A stretch of DNA of 64,000 bases. It comes from Desulfovibrio sp. (GTDB lineage: Bacteria; Desulfobacterota; Desulfovibrionia; Desulfovibrionales; Desulfovibrionaceae). The position numbers and the translations under genes were made by a program. The stretch lies in NCBI GenBank assembly GCA_028708865.1, contig JAQVYA010000001.1, positions 18,793-82,792 of the forward strand. The letters run 5' to 3'. The notes beneath the pieces were generated by a model. It saw only the letters and a list, made by a program, of their open reading frames with translations. It was not told the DNA's origin and made no database searches. Positions 52,977 to 61,914 of the stretch are shown here, piece by piece (the stretch's first letter is position 1; each line of letters opens with the position of its first letter).

Positions 52977-54170
52977 TTACACTTTACTCTTTTTCTTCGG
53001 CTGATACGAGCACAGGGGCTCTTCTTCCAGGTAGTGGCCATTCATGGTCTGGGCTCTGGCCCTGCATCCACCGCAGACGCGTTCATATTCGCACTGCCCG
53101 CATTTGCCCCGGTAGACCTCGGGGTTGCGCAGGTTCAAAAACTGTTTCGAATTTTTCCAGATTTCCGGGAAGGGCGTTTCGCGCACATTGCCGCAGTCCA
53201 GCTCCAGGTAGCCGCAGGGCTGGACCTGGCCGGTATGAGAGATGAAGCAGAACCCCACCCCGCCGAGACAGCCTCGGGATACCGCGTCCAGGCCAAAGTT
53301 TTCAAAGGTGACGGGGATCCCGTCCTCCTTGGCCCGCTGGCGCAGGATGCGGTGGTAATGCGGGGCGCAGGTGGCCTTGAGTTGCATATCCGTGGTTTTT
53401 TGGAAATCGTAGAACCAGTTGAGCACGTCTTCGTATTCCAGATCCGTGATGACTTCGGTTCCCAGTTCCACGGCTCGGCCCGTGGGCACGAGCAGGAAGA
53501 TGTGCCAGGCGGCCGCGCCTATTTCTTGGCAGAGATGGAAGATATCCTTGAAGAACGGGAGGTTGTTTTTTGTCACCGTGGTATTGATCTGAAATTCGAT
53601 GCCCGCTTTTTTCAACCGTTCGATGCCTTCCATGCTGGCCTGAAACGCGCCGGGAACGCCCCGGAATTCGTCGTGCTGCCCAGCGTTGGCTGCGTCAATG
53701 GAGATGGAGCAGCGTTCGATGCCTGCTTCTTTGATCCGGGCCACGTTTTCTTCGGAAAGAAGCGTACCGTTGGGAGCCATGACGCAACGCAGGCCCTTGG
53801 CCTTGGCGTAGGGGACCAGCTCGAATACATCGGAGCGCAGCAGGGGTTCGCCCCCTGTGAAGATGATGATGGGGTTGCCCACGGCGGGGAAGGTGTCGAT
53901 GAGCGCCTTGGCTTCTTCGGTGCTCAATTCGCCTTCGTAGGGTTCGGGGTGGGCTTCGGCGCGGCAGTGTTTGCAAGCCAGGTTGCAGGAGCGGGTCACT
54001 TCCCAGGCAATGAGTCGGCAGGCCGGGGTGCCGTCTTCCAGTTTCATGACGGGTTTGCGGCCGGGATGCTCGTGGGCGCCGTCCGGGTGCTTACCGGAGT
54101 GTCCCGCCGGTGGACCGCCAGGATGTCCTCCGGGGTGTCCCGCTGGATGCTGCTGATTGGTTTTGTTCAT
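52977..54170 (-). CDS. ahbD: Heme synthase AhbD (radical SAM) with His-rich N-terminus
   Basis: Oxidatively decarboxylates the two propionates of Fe-coproporphyrin III to give heme b. 397 residues. The radical SAM motif C62-x3-C66-x2-C69 lies in RSCNLACKHCRAEA, then IIIFTGGEPLLRSDV and CSISIDAANAGQHDEFRGVP. A Cys-rich C-terminal auxiliary cluster follows (CGQCEYERVCGGC). The first 40 residues are a His-, Gly- and Pro-rich tract with seven His, including HPGGHPGG. Confidence 0.88.
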   Translation of the reverse strand: MNKTNQQHPAGHPGGHPGGPPAGHSGKHPDGAHEHPGRKPVMKLEDGTPACRLIAWEVTRSCNLACKHCRAEAHPEPYEGELSTEEAKALIDTFPAVGNPIIIFTGGEPLLRSDVFELVPYAKAKGLRCVMAPNGTLLSEENVARIKEAGIERCSISIDAANAGQHDEFRGVPGAFQASMEGIERLKKAGIEFQINTTVTKNNLPFFKDIFHLCQEIGAAAWHIFLLVPTGRAVELGTEVITDLEYEDVLNWFYDFQKTTDMQLKATCAPHYHRILRQRAKEDGIPVTFENFGLDAVSRGCLGGVGFCFISHTGQVQPCGYLELDCGNVRETPFPEIWKNSKQFLNLRNPEVYRGKCGQCEYERVCGGCRARAQTMNGHYLEEEPLCSYQPKKKSKV

Positions 54171-54189
54171 CTATATCCACCCGTGATGA

Positions 54190-55161
54190 TTAAAGTGTCT
54201 TTAAAACTTCTTCGGTGTAATAGCTTAGGATCAGATCGGCACCAGCCCGCTTGATGGCGGTGAGTGATTCCATGACCACGGCTTGCTCGTCGATCCAGCC
54301 GTTTTGGGCTGCCGCCTTGATCATGCTGTATTCCCCGGAGACTTGGTATGCGGCCACCGGAGCGTCGAAACTGTCGCGCACCTGCCGGATGATGTCCAGG
54401 TAGGGCAGGGCGGGCTTGACCATGAGGATATCCGCGCCTTCGTACACATCAGCGGCCGCCTCCCGCAGGGCTTCGCGGTGGTTGGCCGGGTCCATTTGGT
54501 AGGTCTTGCGGTCGCCGAACTGGGGTGCGCTTTCCGCGGCTTCACGGAAAGGACCGTAAAAGGCTGAGGCATATTTTACGGCGTAGGACATGATAGGCAG
54601 GTTTTCGTACCCGGCGTTGTCCAGCGTTTCGCGGATGGCCAGTACCCGGCCGTCCATCATGTCGGAGGGGGCCACCATGTCGGCTCCGGCCTCGGCGTAG
54701 GAGAGGGCGGTACGGGCGAGCAGTTCCAGTGTGGGGTCGTTGAGCACATCGCCGTTGTGTACAATGCCGCAATGGCCGTGCGAGGTGTATTCGCAGAGGC
54801 AGACATCCGGGCAGACCAGCAGTTCGGGCCAGTTCTGTTTGATCATCCGAATGGCGCGCTGCACGATTCCCTCGGGATCATAGGCGCTGGTGGCCTGCTC
54901 GTCCTTGTGCGCGGGAATGCCGAAAAGCATCAGGCTCCGGAGACCGTTGTCCACGGCCCGGCCTACGCGCTGTTCCAGACGGGCCAGGCTGAGTTGGTGC
55001 TGGCCGGGCATGGAGGTGATGGGTTTCTCAAAGTTTTCGTCGTCGGTTTCCGCGACGAAATAAAGCATCATCAGGTCCTGGGGCCGGAGTTCGGTCTCGC
55101 GGACCATGTCGCGTAGGGTCTTGCTGCGGCGCAGGCGGCGGCCGCGGTGGAAATCGGACAT
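54190..55161 (-). CDS. hemB: Delta-aminolevulinic acid dehydratase (porphobilinogen synthase)
   Basis: Condenses two aminolevulinates to porphobilinogen, at the start of tetrapyrrole synthesis. 323 residues. Zinc-type Cys cluster in [15 protein letters not shown], Schiff-base lysines in [14 protein letters not shown] and [13 protein letters not shown]. Its place between ahbC and ahbD puts an early and two late heme steps in one operon. Confidence 0.96.
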   Translation of the reverse strand: MSDFHRGRRLRRSKTLRDMVRETELRPQDLMMLYFVAETDDENFEKPITSMPGQHQLSLARLEQRVGRAVDNGLRSLMLFGIPAHKDEQATSAYDPEGIVQRAIRMIKQNWPELLVCPDVCLCEYTSHGHCGIVHNGDVLNDPTLELLARTALSYAEAGADMVAPSDMMDGRVLAIRETLDNAGYENLPIMSYAVKYASAFYGPFREAAESAPQFGDRKTYQMDPANHREALREAAADVYEGADILMVKPALPYLDIIRQVRDSFDAPVAAYQVSGEYSMIKAAAQNGWIDEQAVVMESLTAIKRAGADLILSYYTEEVLKTL

Positions 55162-55308
55162 GTCAGCTCCTTTTGCCCTGGCGGCTGGGAGCCCCTTTTG
55201 GTGCAGGGTGTCTATCCCAACCCCTTGTGAAAATATGATTTTCGCGTTGCCGGGTTCGAGTAATGCCGTTCCGGATCACGCGGTCTGATTCTTCCGGCGT
55301 TTGGGGAG

Positions 55309-55335
55309 CTTGCGGCCGATGGGATCGGCCGCAAG
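55309..55335 (-). other. Long perfect hairpin between ahbC and hemB
   Basis: CTTGCGGCCGAT and ATCGGCCGCAAG form a perfect 12-bp stem with a three-base loop, inside a 265-base gap without a gene. No T-run follows on the minus strand. May be a processing or stability element. Confidence 0.55.
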
Positions 55336-55426
55336 ACCGGAGACGTCCGGATGGGAAAGCGGGGAAAAACAGCGGTGGCGCAAAGTTTCCCCGGAGAGTA
55401 CGCCATGTCCGGCGTGCTTGTGGCGG

Positions 55427-56632
55427 CTATTCCTTCACGCCCACCGGTTCGCCGGTGATTTCTTCGTCCGTGAGGTAGCAGGCCGGGTCCTCGGCCCAGA
55501 AGTCGCCGTGGAAGGCTTCGGCCCGGGCGCGGAAGTTGCCGCCGCAAATGTGCAGGAAGCGGCATTTGGCGCAACGCCCCTTCACGTAGGGACGCTTGTC
55601 CTTCATCTTGTGCAACAGTTCGATTTCCGGGTCGTCCCAGATTTCGGAGAAGGGGCGCTCCAGCACGTTGCCGAAGGTGTGGTGCCGCATGAACTGGTCC
55701 GCATGTACGGAGCCGTCCCAGGAGATGCAGCCGATGCCGCGTCCCGTGGAGTTGCCTTCGTTCCATTGGAGCAGTTCGAGCACGTCGGCGGCGCGCTTGG
55801 GATCTTCGCGCAGCAGACGGTAATAGAGGTAGGGGCCGTCCGCGTGGTTGTCCACGGTGAGGACTTCTTTGGGCAGGCCCTTATCGAACAGCGCCTTGGT
55901 GCGGTCCATGATCAGGTCCACCACCTGCCGGGTCTCCGCATGGTCCAGGTCTTCCTTGATCAGCTCGGAGCCGCGGCCCGAGTAGACCAGATGGTAGAAA
56001 CAGATGCGCGGGATATCGCGTTCCTCGATGAGGTCGAAGAGATGCGGAATCTGGGTTGCGTTTCGTTTGTTGATGGTGAACCGCAGCCCCACCTTGAGCC
56101 CTTCGGCCTGGCAGTTGGCCACGCCTTCCAGTGCTTTTTTGTATGCGCCGGGCACGCCGCGGAATTTGTCGTGCACTTCCTCGGCACCGTCCAGGGAAAT
56201 ACCCACGTAGGAGAGGCCGACTTCACGTAATTCCTTGGCCTTTTCCTTGGTGATCAAGGTGCCGTTGGTGGAGATCACGGCCCGCATGCCTTTGCTGGTG
56301 GCGTATTTGGCCAGCTCGGTCAGGTCCTTGCGCACCAGGGGTTCCCCGCCGGAAAAGAGCATTACGGGAGCGCCGTAGGCGGCCAGATCGTCGATCATGG
56401 CTTTGGCCTGCTCTGTGGAAATGGGGTCCTTGTGAGCGCTGGGGTCAATGGCGTGGGCATAGCAGTGCACGCATTTCAGGTTGCACCGCTGGGTCATGTT
56501 CCAGACCACCACGGGCTTTTTGTCCTTGGAGAATTGCAGCAGGTGGGAGGGCAGTTGGCCCGACTCCCGTCCGTAGCGCAGGGCGTCCGAGGGTTCCACC
56601 GAGCCACAGTAGAGTTTCGAAATACCGATCAT
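55427..56632 (-). CDS. ahbC: 12,18-didecarboxysiroheme deacetylase AhbC (radical SAM)
   Basis: Removes the two acetate side chains from didecarboxysiroheme to give Fe-coproporphyrin III. 401 residues. The start MIGISKLYCGSVEPSDALRY is characteristic. The cluster motif C50-x3-C54-x2-C57 is in RCNLKCVHCYAH, then VMLFSGGEPLVRKDL. A C-terminal SPASM-type set follows (CAKCRFLHICGG). First gene of the heme operon. Confidence 0.9.
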   Translation of the reverse strand: MIGISKLYCGSVEPSDALRYGRESGQLPSHLLQFSKDKKPVVVWNMTQRCNLKCVHCYAHAIDPSAHKDPISTEQAKAMIDDLAAYGAPVMLFSGGEPLVRKDLTELAKYATSKGMRAVISTNGTLITKEKAKELREVGLSYVGISLDGAEEVHDKFRGVPGAYKKALEGVANCQAEGLKVGLRFTINKRNATQIPHLFDLIEERDIPRICFYHLVYSGRGSELIKEDLDHAETRQVVDLIMDRTKALFDKGLPKEVLTVDNHADGPYLYYRLLREDPKRAADVLELLQWNEGNSTGRGIGCISWDGSVHADQFMRHHTFGNVLERPFSEIWDDPEIELLHKMKDKRPYVKGRCAKCRFLHICGGNFRARAEAFHGDFWAEDPACYLTDEEITGEPVGVKE

Positions 56633-56771
56633 TACCTAACCTCGCTTTGAAGTGGGACCATTGCGGTACCATAAAAGGCTTGGGCCGAAAAGTCGAAATA
56701 CGGGCACGCCAAGGGGAAGAGAGGCGGTACCCCTCTCCCCCCTGATTTACTTAAGGCATGTGCCCCGGGTG

Positions 56772-57986
56772 TCAACCCTGGTCGGCGGCCAGCCTGACTT
56801 CCACGCGGCGGTTGAGCTGTTTGTTTTCCGGCGAGGTGTTGGGCACCAACGGGGCGGACTCGCCGCGTCCATCCGTGCGCAGCAGGTTGGGATCCAGGCC
56901 GTGACGCTGTACCAGGTAGTCCCGGACGGCCTGGGCGCGTTGTTTGGAGAGGTCCAGGTTGTACGCCTCAGAGGCGTCCGAGTCTGTATGGCCGATGAGC
57001 AACACCCGGCGACCTTGCAGCGGCGGGGATTGCAGGGCTTTGGCTAACTCGTCGAGATTAAGGTGGTATTCCGGACGGATGGTGGCCTTGTCCACATCGA
57101 ATTCCACTTTGATGTACACGCTGCCAGCCTCCGGCCCGGTCAGTTCCTGGGCCAGGTCCAGGCGGCGCAGGGCGGATTCCGGCTCCAGATCCGTGGACGG
57201 CACTGCATCTGACCCTGGAACCGCGTTTTTCAAATCGCGCTGTGAGCCGTTTCCGGTCGCATCCGGGGAAGAGGTCAGCCCGTTGACGATTTCCTCACTG
57301 GTGTAGGCATATCCCAGACGCCGGGCGTCCACGGGAGGAAGCCAGGAGCGCAGCGGGACGGCCATGTCTTCGGCAATGGCGCGGGTAATGGCGTAGAGCG
57401 GAGAGTCGGGCAACCGGGTAGTGGTGACCCAGAGAATCCAGTCTTTATTGCGTTGGAACGCGAGCCGGCCGGATTGTTCCATGGAGTGGAGCAGCAGCCC
57501 GTCCTCCACGTTGTAAATGTCACAACGAATGGTGATGGCCGAATCGTCCACAGTGCCGCCTGCATACAGGTAGGGAACAGTGAGCAGCACGAGCATGTCG
57601 GCCCCGCGCTGGCGGGCATTGGCAAGAGCTGAATTTTTTCCCCGGTAGGTCTGATTCTCGGCCAGCATGAGGGCCGGGAACACGGGCCGTTCTGTCCAGG
57701 CGTCAAAAAAAATGCGGGCCATGTTGCGCCCCATTTCGATGCGCGCGGGCAGGGATTCGCGAATCCACATGGGGTACATGAGCGCCTTGATAGGAGCGTG
57801 CAGCTTGTCCGCGGGGCGGACGTATATGCGCAGATTGGAGCGGTCCACCATGGCGTCCGTGACGATTTCGGACTGCTGGGTGACGGCCGGGCGGACGTAG
57901 TTGCAGGCACCGAGCAGCCCGGTGAGAAGCAGCATGGCAACGGCGAAGGCCAGCGGACGGGCTGCGGGGCATTGGGGTTTGGTCAT
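56772..57986 (-). CDS. OmpA-family outer-membrane lipoprotein
   Basis: 404 residues. Lipoprotein signal with lipobox LLGAC, Cys28. A central region of about 230 residues that I do not recognise (it contains YVRPADKLHAPIKALMYPMW and ADMLVLLTVPYLYAGGT). Then a C-terminal peptidoglycan-binding OmpA domain with VEFDVDKATIRPEY, LLIGHTDSDASEAYN and RRVEVRL. ATG 57986 starts the signal peptide. It probably ties the outer membrane to the wall. Confidence 0.85.
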   Translation of the reverse strand: MTKPQCPAARPLAFAVAMLLLTGLLGACNYVRPAVTQQSEIVTDAMVDRSNLRIYVRPADKLHAPIKALMYPMWIRESLPARIEMGRNMARIFFDAWTERPVFPALMLAENQTYRGKNSALANARQRGADMLVLLTVPYLYAGGTVDDSAITIRCDIYNVEDGLLLHSMEQSGRLAFQRNKDWILWVTTTRLPDSPLYAITRAIAEDMAVPLRSWLPPVDARRLGYAYTSEEIVNGLTSSPDATGNGSQRDLKNAVPGSDAVPSTDLEPESALRRLDLAQELTGPEAGSVYIKVEFDVDKATIRPEYHLNLDELAKALQSPPLQGRRVLLIGHTDSDASEAYNLDLSKQRAQAVRDYLVQRHGLDPNLLRTDGRGESAPLVPNTSPENKQLNRRVEVRLAADQG

Positions 57987-58113
57987 GGCGTTTCCCTTTC
58001 TCTGCCGGCGGGGTGTTCGGTGCGCCAAGGCGCTGACGGTGCCGGGATGTTTGGAGAAGGAAAGCAAAATGCGTACCGCGTGCACGCATGTGGCCGGGAC
58101 GCCCCTAAAGCGT

Positions 58114-58452
58114 TTATTGCAAAAGCCGGGTAGGGGATGGGACGCATTGCATGGACTGGAGCAACTGCCGACGGGATTGGACCAGGCCTTGGCGCAGGAT
58201 CATCCGTTCCTGGAGGGGGAGGCGGCGGAAGTCCGGCGCAACGGCCCGCCGGGCCAGAGCCTCGGCGTCGTCGTGAATGCGTTGGATTGCGGATTGCAAT
58301 TCCGTGTGGGGCGGGCAGGCGCGGGCCGCGCTCCGGGCCATGGTCTGGATTTCTTCAGCCATGCTTAAAAATTCCCGCGGTTCCAGGCGGCGGCTGAGCT
58401 GCCAGCGGGCCTTCAAGGCGCGGATCATGTCGCGCATTCGTCCGAAGATCAC
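58114..58452 (-). CDS. Small helical protein of unknown function
   Basis: 112 residues from a GTG whose GTGA overlaps the stop of the preceding gene by four bases, so coupled translation is likely. Charged and probably all-helical (REFLSMAEEIQTMARSAARA, ERMILRQGLVQSRRQLLQ). No motif or signal peptide recognised. It is supported mainly by coupling to the YIP1-type gene. Confidence 0.6.
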   Translation of the reverse strand: MIFGRMRDMIRALKARWQLSRRLEPREFLSMAEEIQTMARSAARACPPHTELQSAIQRIHDDAEALARRAVAPDFRRLPLQERMILRQGLVQSRRQLLQSMQCVPSPTRLLQ

Positions 58453-59402
58453 GGCTGAGGCGCCCCGCTGGGAGCGGGGTGGGGCATGGAAAGGGCGGAA
58501 AAGTAGAGAATGGCCACGACTCCGGCCACCAGGCCGAGCCCCAGGGCCACGCGCCATGTCGGGGTGCGGTGAATGGCGGCGCAACCTACCACGGTGATGC
58601 CAAGGCTCCAAATCCAGCCGGCCAGATAGCCGTACGGCACGATGCTGAGCACCAGGGGAGCATAGGAATAGGCCATGGCCCGGAATGTGGCTTCGAATCC
58701 GCGCGGGGCGGCGCGCAGCAGCACCAGGACGCCGTGGAGAATGCCCGTGGTCAGGAATAGATTGATGATGAACATGATGGGCATGACCACGAACAGGCTG
58801 ACCGGATCCATGGGCCCGGACTGGACGTCGGAGTCCAGCATGGCCATTTGAGAGCCAGAGCCGAGCCCCAGACTTGAAAAAGCAGGAAGGCCCGTCATGT
58901 CCCAGAACAAACTGAGAATCATGTAGAACTCAAACAGCAGCAGCGCAAAGACCAGGGGGCGGGCCAGCCCGGAAAGGGGCATGACGCTGAAAAAAAGCCG
59001 GGGACGGAGCATGGCGCGCTTGACGGATTCGGCGATGCCCGGGAAAAAACCGAAATGCTCCAGGTCCTCGAACGGGGGAAGAACCGTGGCGTCGTCTTCT
59101 TTGGAGGTGGATTCGGGATGTGGCCGGAGCGACTCCGGGTGTTCATGCAACCGTCCGTCCGGGCCGTAGAATCCGGAGTCCTGCCCGGCGTGGCCGTGGC
59201 GGGCCGCATGTTGCTCCTCGGGCGAACCGGTCCTTGGCTGCGACTCGGAAGTCGGGGCCTCAAAGTTGAAGTCTTCCAGGTCCAGGGCCCGAAAGCGGAA
59301 CTTTACGCCGCACTTGGGGCAGGTGGCCACTTCACTGCGGGACGGGATCTTTTCCTCGGGAACTTCCCGCGTAAAATCGCACTGGGGGCATTTGATCTGC
59401 AT
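58449..59402 (-). CDS. Zinc-ribbon plus YIP1-family membrane protein
   Basis: 317 residues. The N-terminal MJ0042-type zinc ribbon has CPQC (5-8) and CPKC (28-31). An acidic, His-rich linker follows, then a YIP1-type membrane part with about five helices (VFALLLFEFYMILSLFWDMT, LFVVMPIMFIINLFLTTGIL). This architecture is widespread in Desulfobacterota; its role is unknown. Confidence 0.8.
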   Translation of the reverse strand: MQIKCPQCDFTREVPEEKIPSRSEVATCPKCGVKFRFRALDLEDFNFEAPTSESQPRTGSPEEQHAARHGHAGQDSGFYGPDGRLHEHPESLRPHPESTSKEDDATVLPPFEDLEHFGFFPGIAESVKRAMLRPRLFFSVMPLSGLARPLVFALLLFEFYMILSLFWDMTGLPAFSSLGLGSGSQMAMLDSDVQSGPMDPVSLFVVMPIMFIINLFLTTGILHGVLVLLRAAPRGFEATFRAMAYSYAPLVLSIVPYGYLAGWIWSLGITVVGCAAIHRTPTWRVALGLGLVAGVVAILYFSALSMPHPAPSGAPQP

Positions 59403-59501
59403 GATTACCGATGCGCCGACAGGGGCGGGGTTTGGTGCGTTTTTCGATGTTGCAAAGCCCTATCCATACGTGAGAACGAAGGCCGACGCAACCTGACCCG
59501 C

Positions 59502-60719
59502 CTAGGCGGGCACCTGCGGTAAAAGCAGCAGTTGCAGCTCGTTGCAGAGCGGATTGGCCCGGCGGAAGCGTTGCAACGGCAGGGTGGGATATTCCGGGCT
59601 GAGCTGATGTTGTACGCTACCACCGCCGGCACGGTCAAAGGTCAGCAGCTTTTCCCGGAGTTGTTCCGGCTGCTTGCGCAGATGCGAATAGTGCAGGATT
59701 GGAGCATCTAGCACCAGTCCGGTTCGACCGGAGACGCCCGTGAGCCGTTCATGAACGGGCCGCTCATAGGCCAGGCCGGGCTGGTTGCGGAACAGCCGCA
59801 TCTGAAGGTCGGGCCAGAGTCCGAATCCCACGCGGCAATGTTTCTCGTCCGGCATGAAGGTCAGGCGGGGGAAGTAGTAGGCCTGGACGTTGCGGACCGG
59901 GAACAATCCGGGCAGCAGGGTCCAGTGCTCTTCGGAAAAGCATTCGTCGCCATCGAGAAACAACACCCATTGGGCATGACACTGCGCCAGAGCACGATTG
60001 CGCTGGGCGGCAAAGTCGTTTGCCAGAGGATGGGCGTATTGGCGTACCGGACAGGCAGCATTGATTTCGTGCTCGGGAATGGTCTTGCTGTCCCAAAAGA
60101 CCACCAGTTCTTCGACCCAGTCCGGGAATTGGCTGAAAAATTGGTCCAACCCCGGTTCCTCCGGATGCAGAATCGCGCCCACGGATAGCGAGGGGGCCTG
60201 CACCGCAAAATGGCCGAAAGGTGTGCCGTTGATAGCGGCATGCGGTTTGGCCAGGGTCAGGGTACGTTGCAGGGACTGGTAGGGTTCACGTTGTGCTGGC
60301 CCCAATTCCGGGTTGAGTTGCAGCAGGGCATTGGGAGGCAGAGCATTTTCCGCGGCCAGCAGATAGGCCAGGGCCCAGGGGGAGGAATCCGCCAAAAGTT
60401 GCGTTTGACCGCCGCGCCAGGCGGCATTGGCGGCAAGAACGCGGCGCGCCCTGGCCGGATTGCATTCACAAACCGTGAGCCGGGTGGAGGCAGGGAGTTG
60501 CCCGGTCAGGAGGGCGGCCAACCTTCCGGTGCCCAGCCCGAGCAGCACTAGGTGCGGTTTGCGGCTTTTTTCCAGTAAGCGGAGAAAGCGTTCCGCATGC
60601 TGCATCAACTCCTGTTCCGAAAGTTGTTCGGGCGGCGTGTCCTGCGTGGCGTTGTCCTTGTAATCAAAGGCCAGAACCTGGTCGGTATACGCGGCAAAAA
60701 GATGCTGGTCATCAGGCAT
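59502..60719 (-). CDS. Two-domain protein: Rossmann-like domain plus family-2-type glycosyltransferase
   Basis: 405 residues. The N-terminal half has a Rossmann glycine loop (LVLLGLGTGRLAAL, about 57-70) like a methyltransferase or nucleotide binder. The C-terminal half has GT-A features: LFLDGDECFSEEHW with the DxD-type acidic cluster, and FPRLTFMPDEKHCRVGFG. It overlaps the family-4 glycosyltransferase by eight bases and lies by fliS and fliD. Glycosylation of flagellin is a guess from context. Confidence 0.7.
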   Translation of the reverse strand: MPDDQHLFAAYTDQVLAFDYKDNATQDTPPEQLSEQELMQHAERFLRLLEKSRKPHLVLLGLGTGRLAALLTGQLPASTRLTVCECNPARARRVLAANAAWRGGQTQLLADSSPWALAYLLAAENALPPNALLQLNPELGPAQREPYQSLQRTLTLAKPHAAINGTPFGHFAVQAPSLSVGAILHPEEPGLDQFFSQFPDWVEELVVFWDSKTIPEHEINAACPVRQYAHPLANDFAAQRNRALAQCHAQWVLFLDGDECFSEEHWTLLPGLFPVRNVQAYYFPRLTFMPDEKHCRVGFGLWPDLQMRLFRNQPGLAYERPVHERLTGVSGRTGLVLDAPILHYSHLRKQPEQLREKLLTFDRAGGGSVQHQLSPEYPTLPLQRFRRANPLCNELQLLLLPQVPA

Positions 60720-61797
60720 GAGTGGCTTCCTTGGCTTGGCTCAGCAGATCGGTGTAAATGGCTTCTAATTGGCGTGTCTGTTGTTGCACGCGGAAAAAGT
60801 GGCGGGCCTTTTTTCTTCCGGCCAGACCCATGCGCCGGGCTTCTTCTGGGTTGTTGAGCAGATGGGCCACGGCCCGGCCATATTCTTCGGGGCTGTGGGC
60901 CACAATGCCGGTAATGCCGTGCTCCACCAGCTCCAACTGGGCATTGTCTTTGGGCAGCGGGCAGGGATGCGTGACCACGGGAAGACCGCATGCCATGGCC
61001 TCCGCAATGACCATGCCAAAGGACTCGCCTCGGTCCGAAGCATGGGCCAGCACCCGGCATTGTCCGAAAAAGTCCGCCAACTCGGCATCCGTGCTGACGG
61101 GCGGCAAAAAGCGCACGGCGGATTTCGGACCGTTTTCCTCTACACATTGGCGGACCTTCGGGGTCGCGCCGATGATTCGGTACTCCAGGTCCGGTGCATG
61201 TTGAAGGGCATGGGGAAGAAAGCTCAAGGCCAGCCGGGACCATTTGCCGGAATCGTTGCGGGATATCCGCCCCACTACGGGACGTTCCATGGCGGGACCG
61301 TGGGGAAGAGACTTGAGGAAGAAGTCCGTGTCTACGGGGTTGTAGAGCACCTGGAAACGGGGGGATTGTACAGCGGCGTCATGGAGCACGGCGTACCGTC
61401 TGGCGCAGAAATGCGAAACAAAAAGGTGGCACCATACGGCGCGGCCTTCAGCACTGGGGTCGTATTGGCCAAAGACATTGGTTTCGACCACGGGCACGCC
61501 GTGAATTTTGGCATAGGCCCGAAGAGGGCGCATCAACGTGGGTTCGGGCCAGCCAGCGCGGTGTATGTGAATCAGACCTGGCTGAACCTTGCGTAATGTC
61601 TCGTAAAGGTTGTCGGTGATGTGCGTGGGCACTCCGGCGGCCCGGAGCTGCTCTCCGCGTTCGCCGCCCGCCAAGCTACACACCTCGGGATGCCAACGTT
61701 GTCGATCCAGGTGTAAAACAAAAAGCTGGAGCACTTTTTCGGTGCCGCCCAACCCCAGGGAATTGGCCATATGCAGGACGCGGACAGGATTCTCCAT
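60712..61797 (-). CDS. Glycosyltransferase family 4-type protein
   Basis: 361 residues of GT-B fold. VRVLHMANSLGLGGTEKVLQ at the start, VGRISRNDSGKW opening the C-terminal domain, and the E-x7-E retaining motif in ESFGMVIAEAMACGLPVV. Two ATGs (61797, 61821) are possible; neither has a clear ribosome site, and 61797 begins the conserved domain. Acceptor and sugar are unknown. Confidence 0.82.
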   Translation of the reverse strand: MENPVRVLHMANSLGLGGTEKVLQLFVLHLDRQRWHPEVCSLAGGERGEQLRAAGVPTHITDNLYETLRKVQPGLIHIHRAGWPEPTLMRPLRAYAKIHGVPVVETNVFGQYDPSAEGRAVWCHLFVSHFCARRYAVLHDAAVQSPRFQVLYNPVDTDFFLKSLPHGPAMERPVVGRISRNDSGKWSRLALSFLPHALQHAPDLEYRIIGATPKVRQCVEENGPKSAVRFLPPVSTDAELADFFGQCRVLAHASDRGESFGMVIAEAMACGLPVVTHPCPLPKDNAQLELVEHGITGIVAHSPEEYGRAVAHLLNNPEEARRMGLAGRKKARHFFRVQQQTRQLEAIYTDLLSQAKEATHA

Positions 61798-61874
61798 GAC
61801 TGAACAAGGGTATTGGCCCATTTTGGCGGGCTTGGCAAGACGGCGGTGATGCCGAGGCGATCTTCCGCCCCGGA

Positions 61875-61907
61875 GGACAAGGCCGGAGCGCTATTCCGGC
61901 CCTGTCC
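61875..61907 (-). other. Hairpin between fliS and the glycosyltransferase gene
   Basis: GGACA-A-GGCCGGA pairs with TCCGGCC-C-TGTCC, 12 pairs with one mismatch. No T-run on the minus strand. It may partly separate the flagellar and glycosyltransferase transcripts. Confidence 0.5.
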
Positions 61908-61914
61908 GGATTGA

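Noticed and set aside
59491-59512. CCCGCC-TA-GGCGGG palindrome at the end of the two-domain glycosyltransferase gene
   Set aside because: Too short, overlapping the coding end and without a T-run; it gives no firm terminator or operator.
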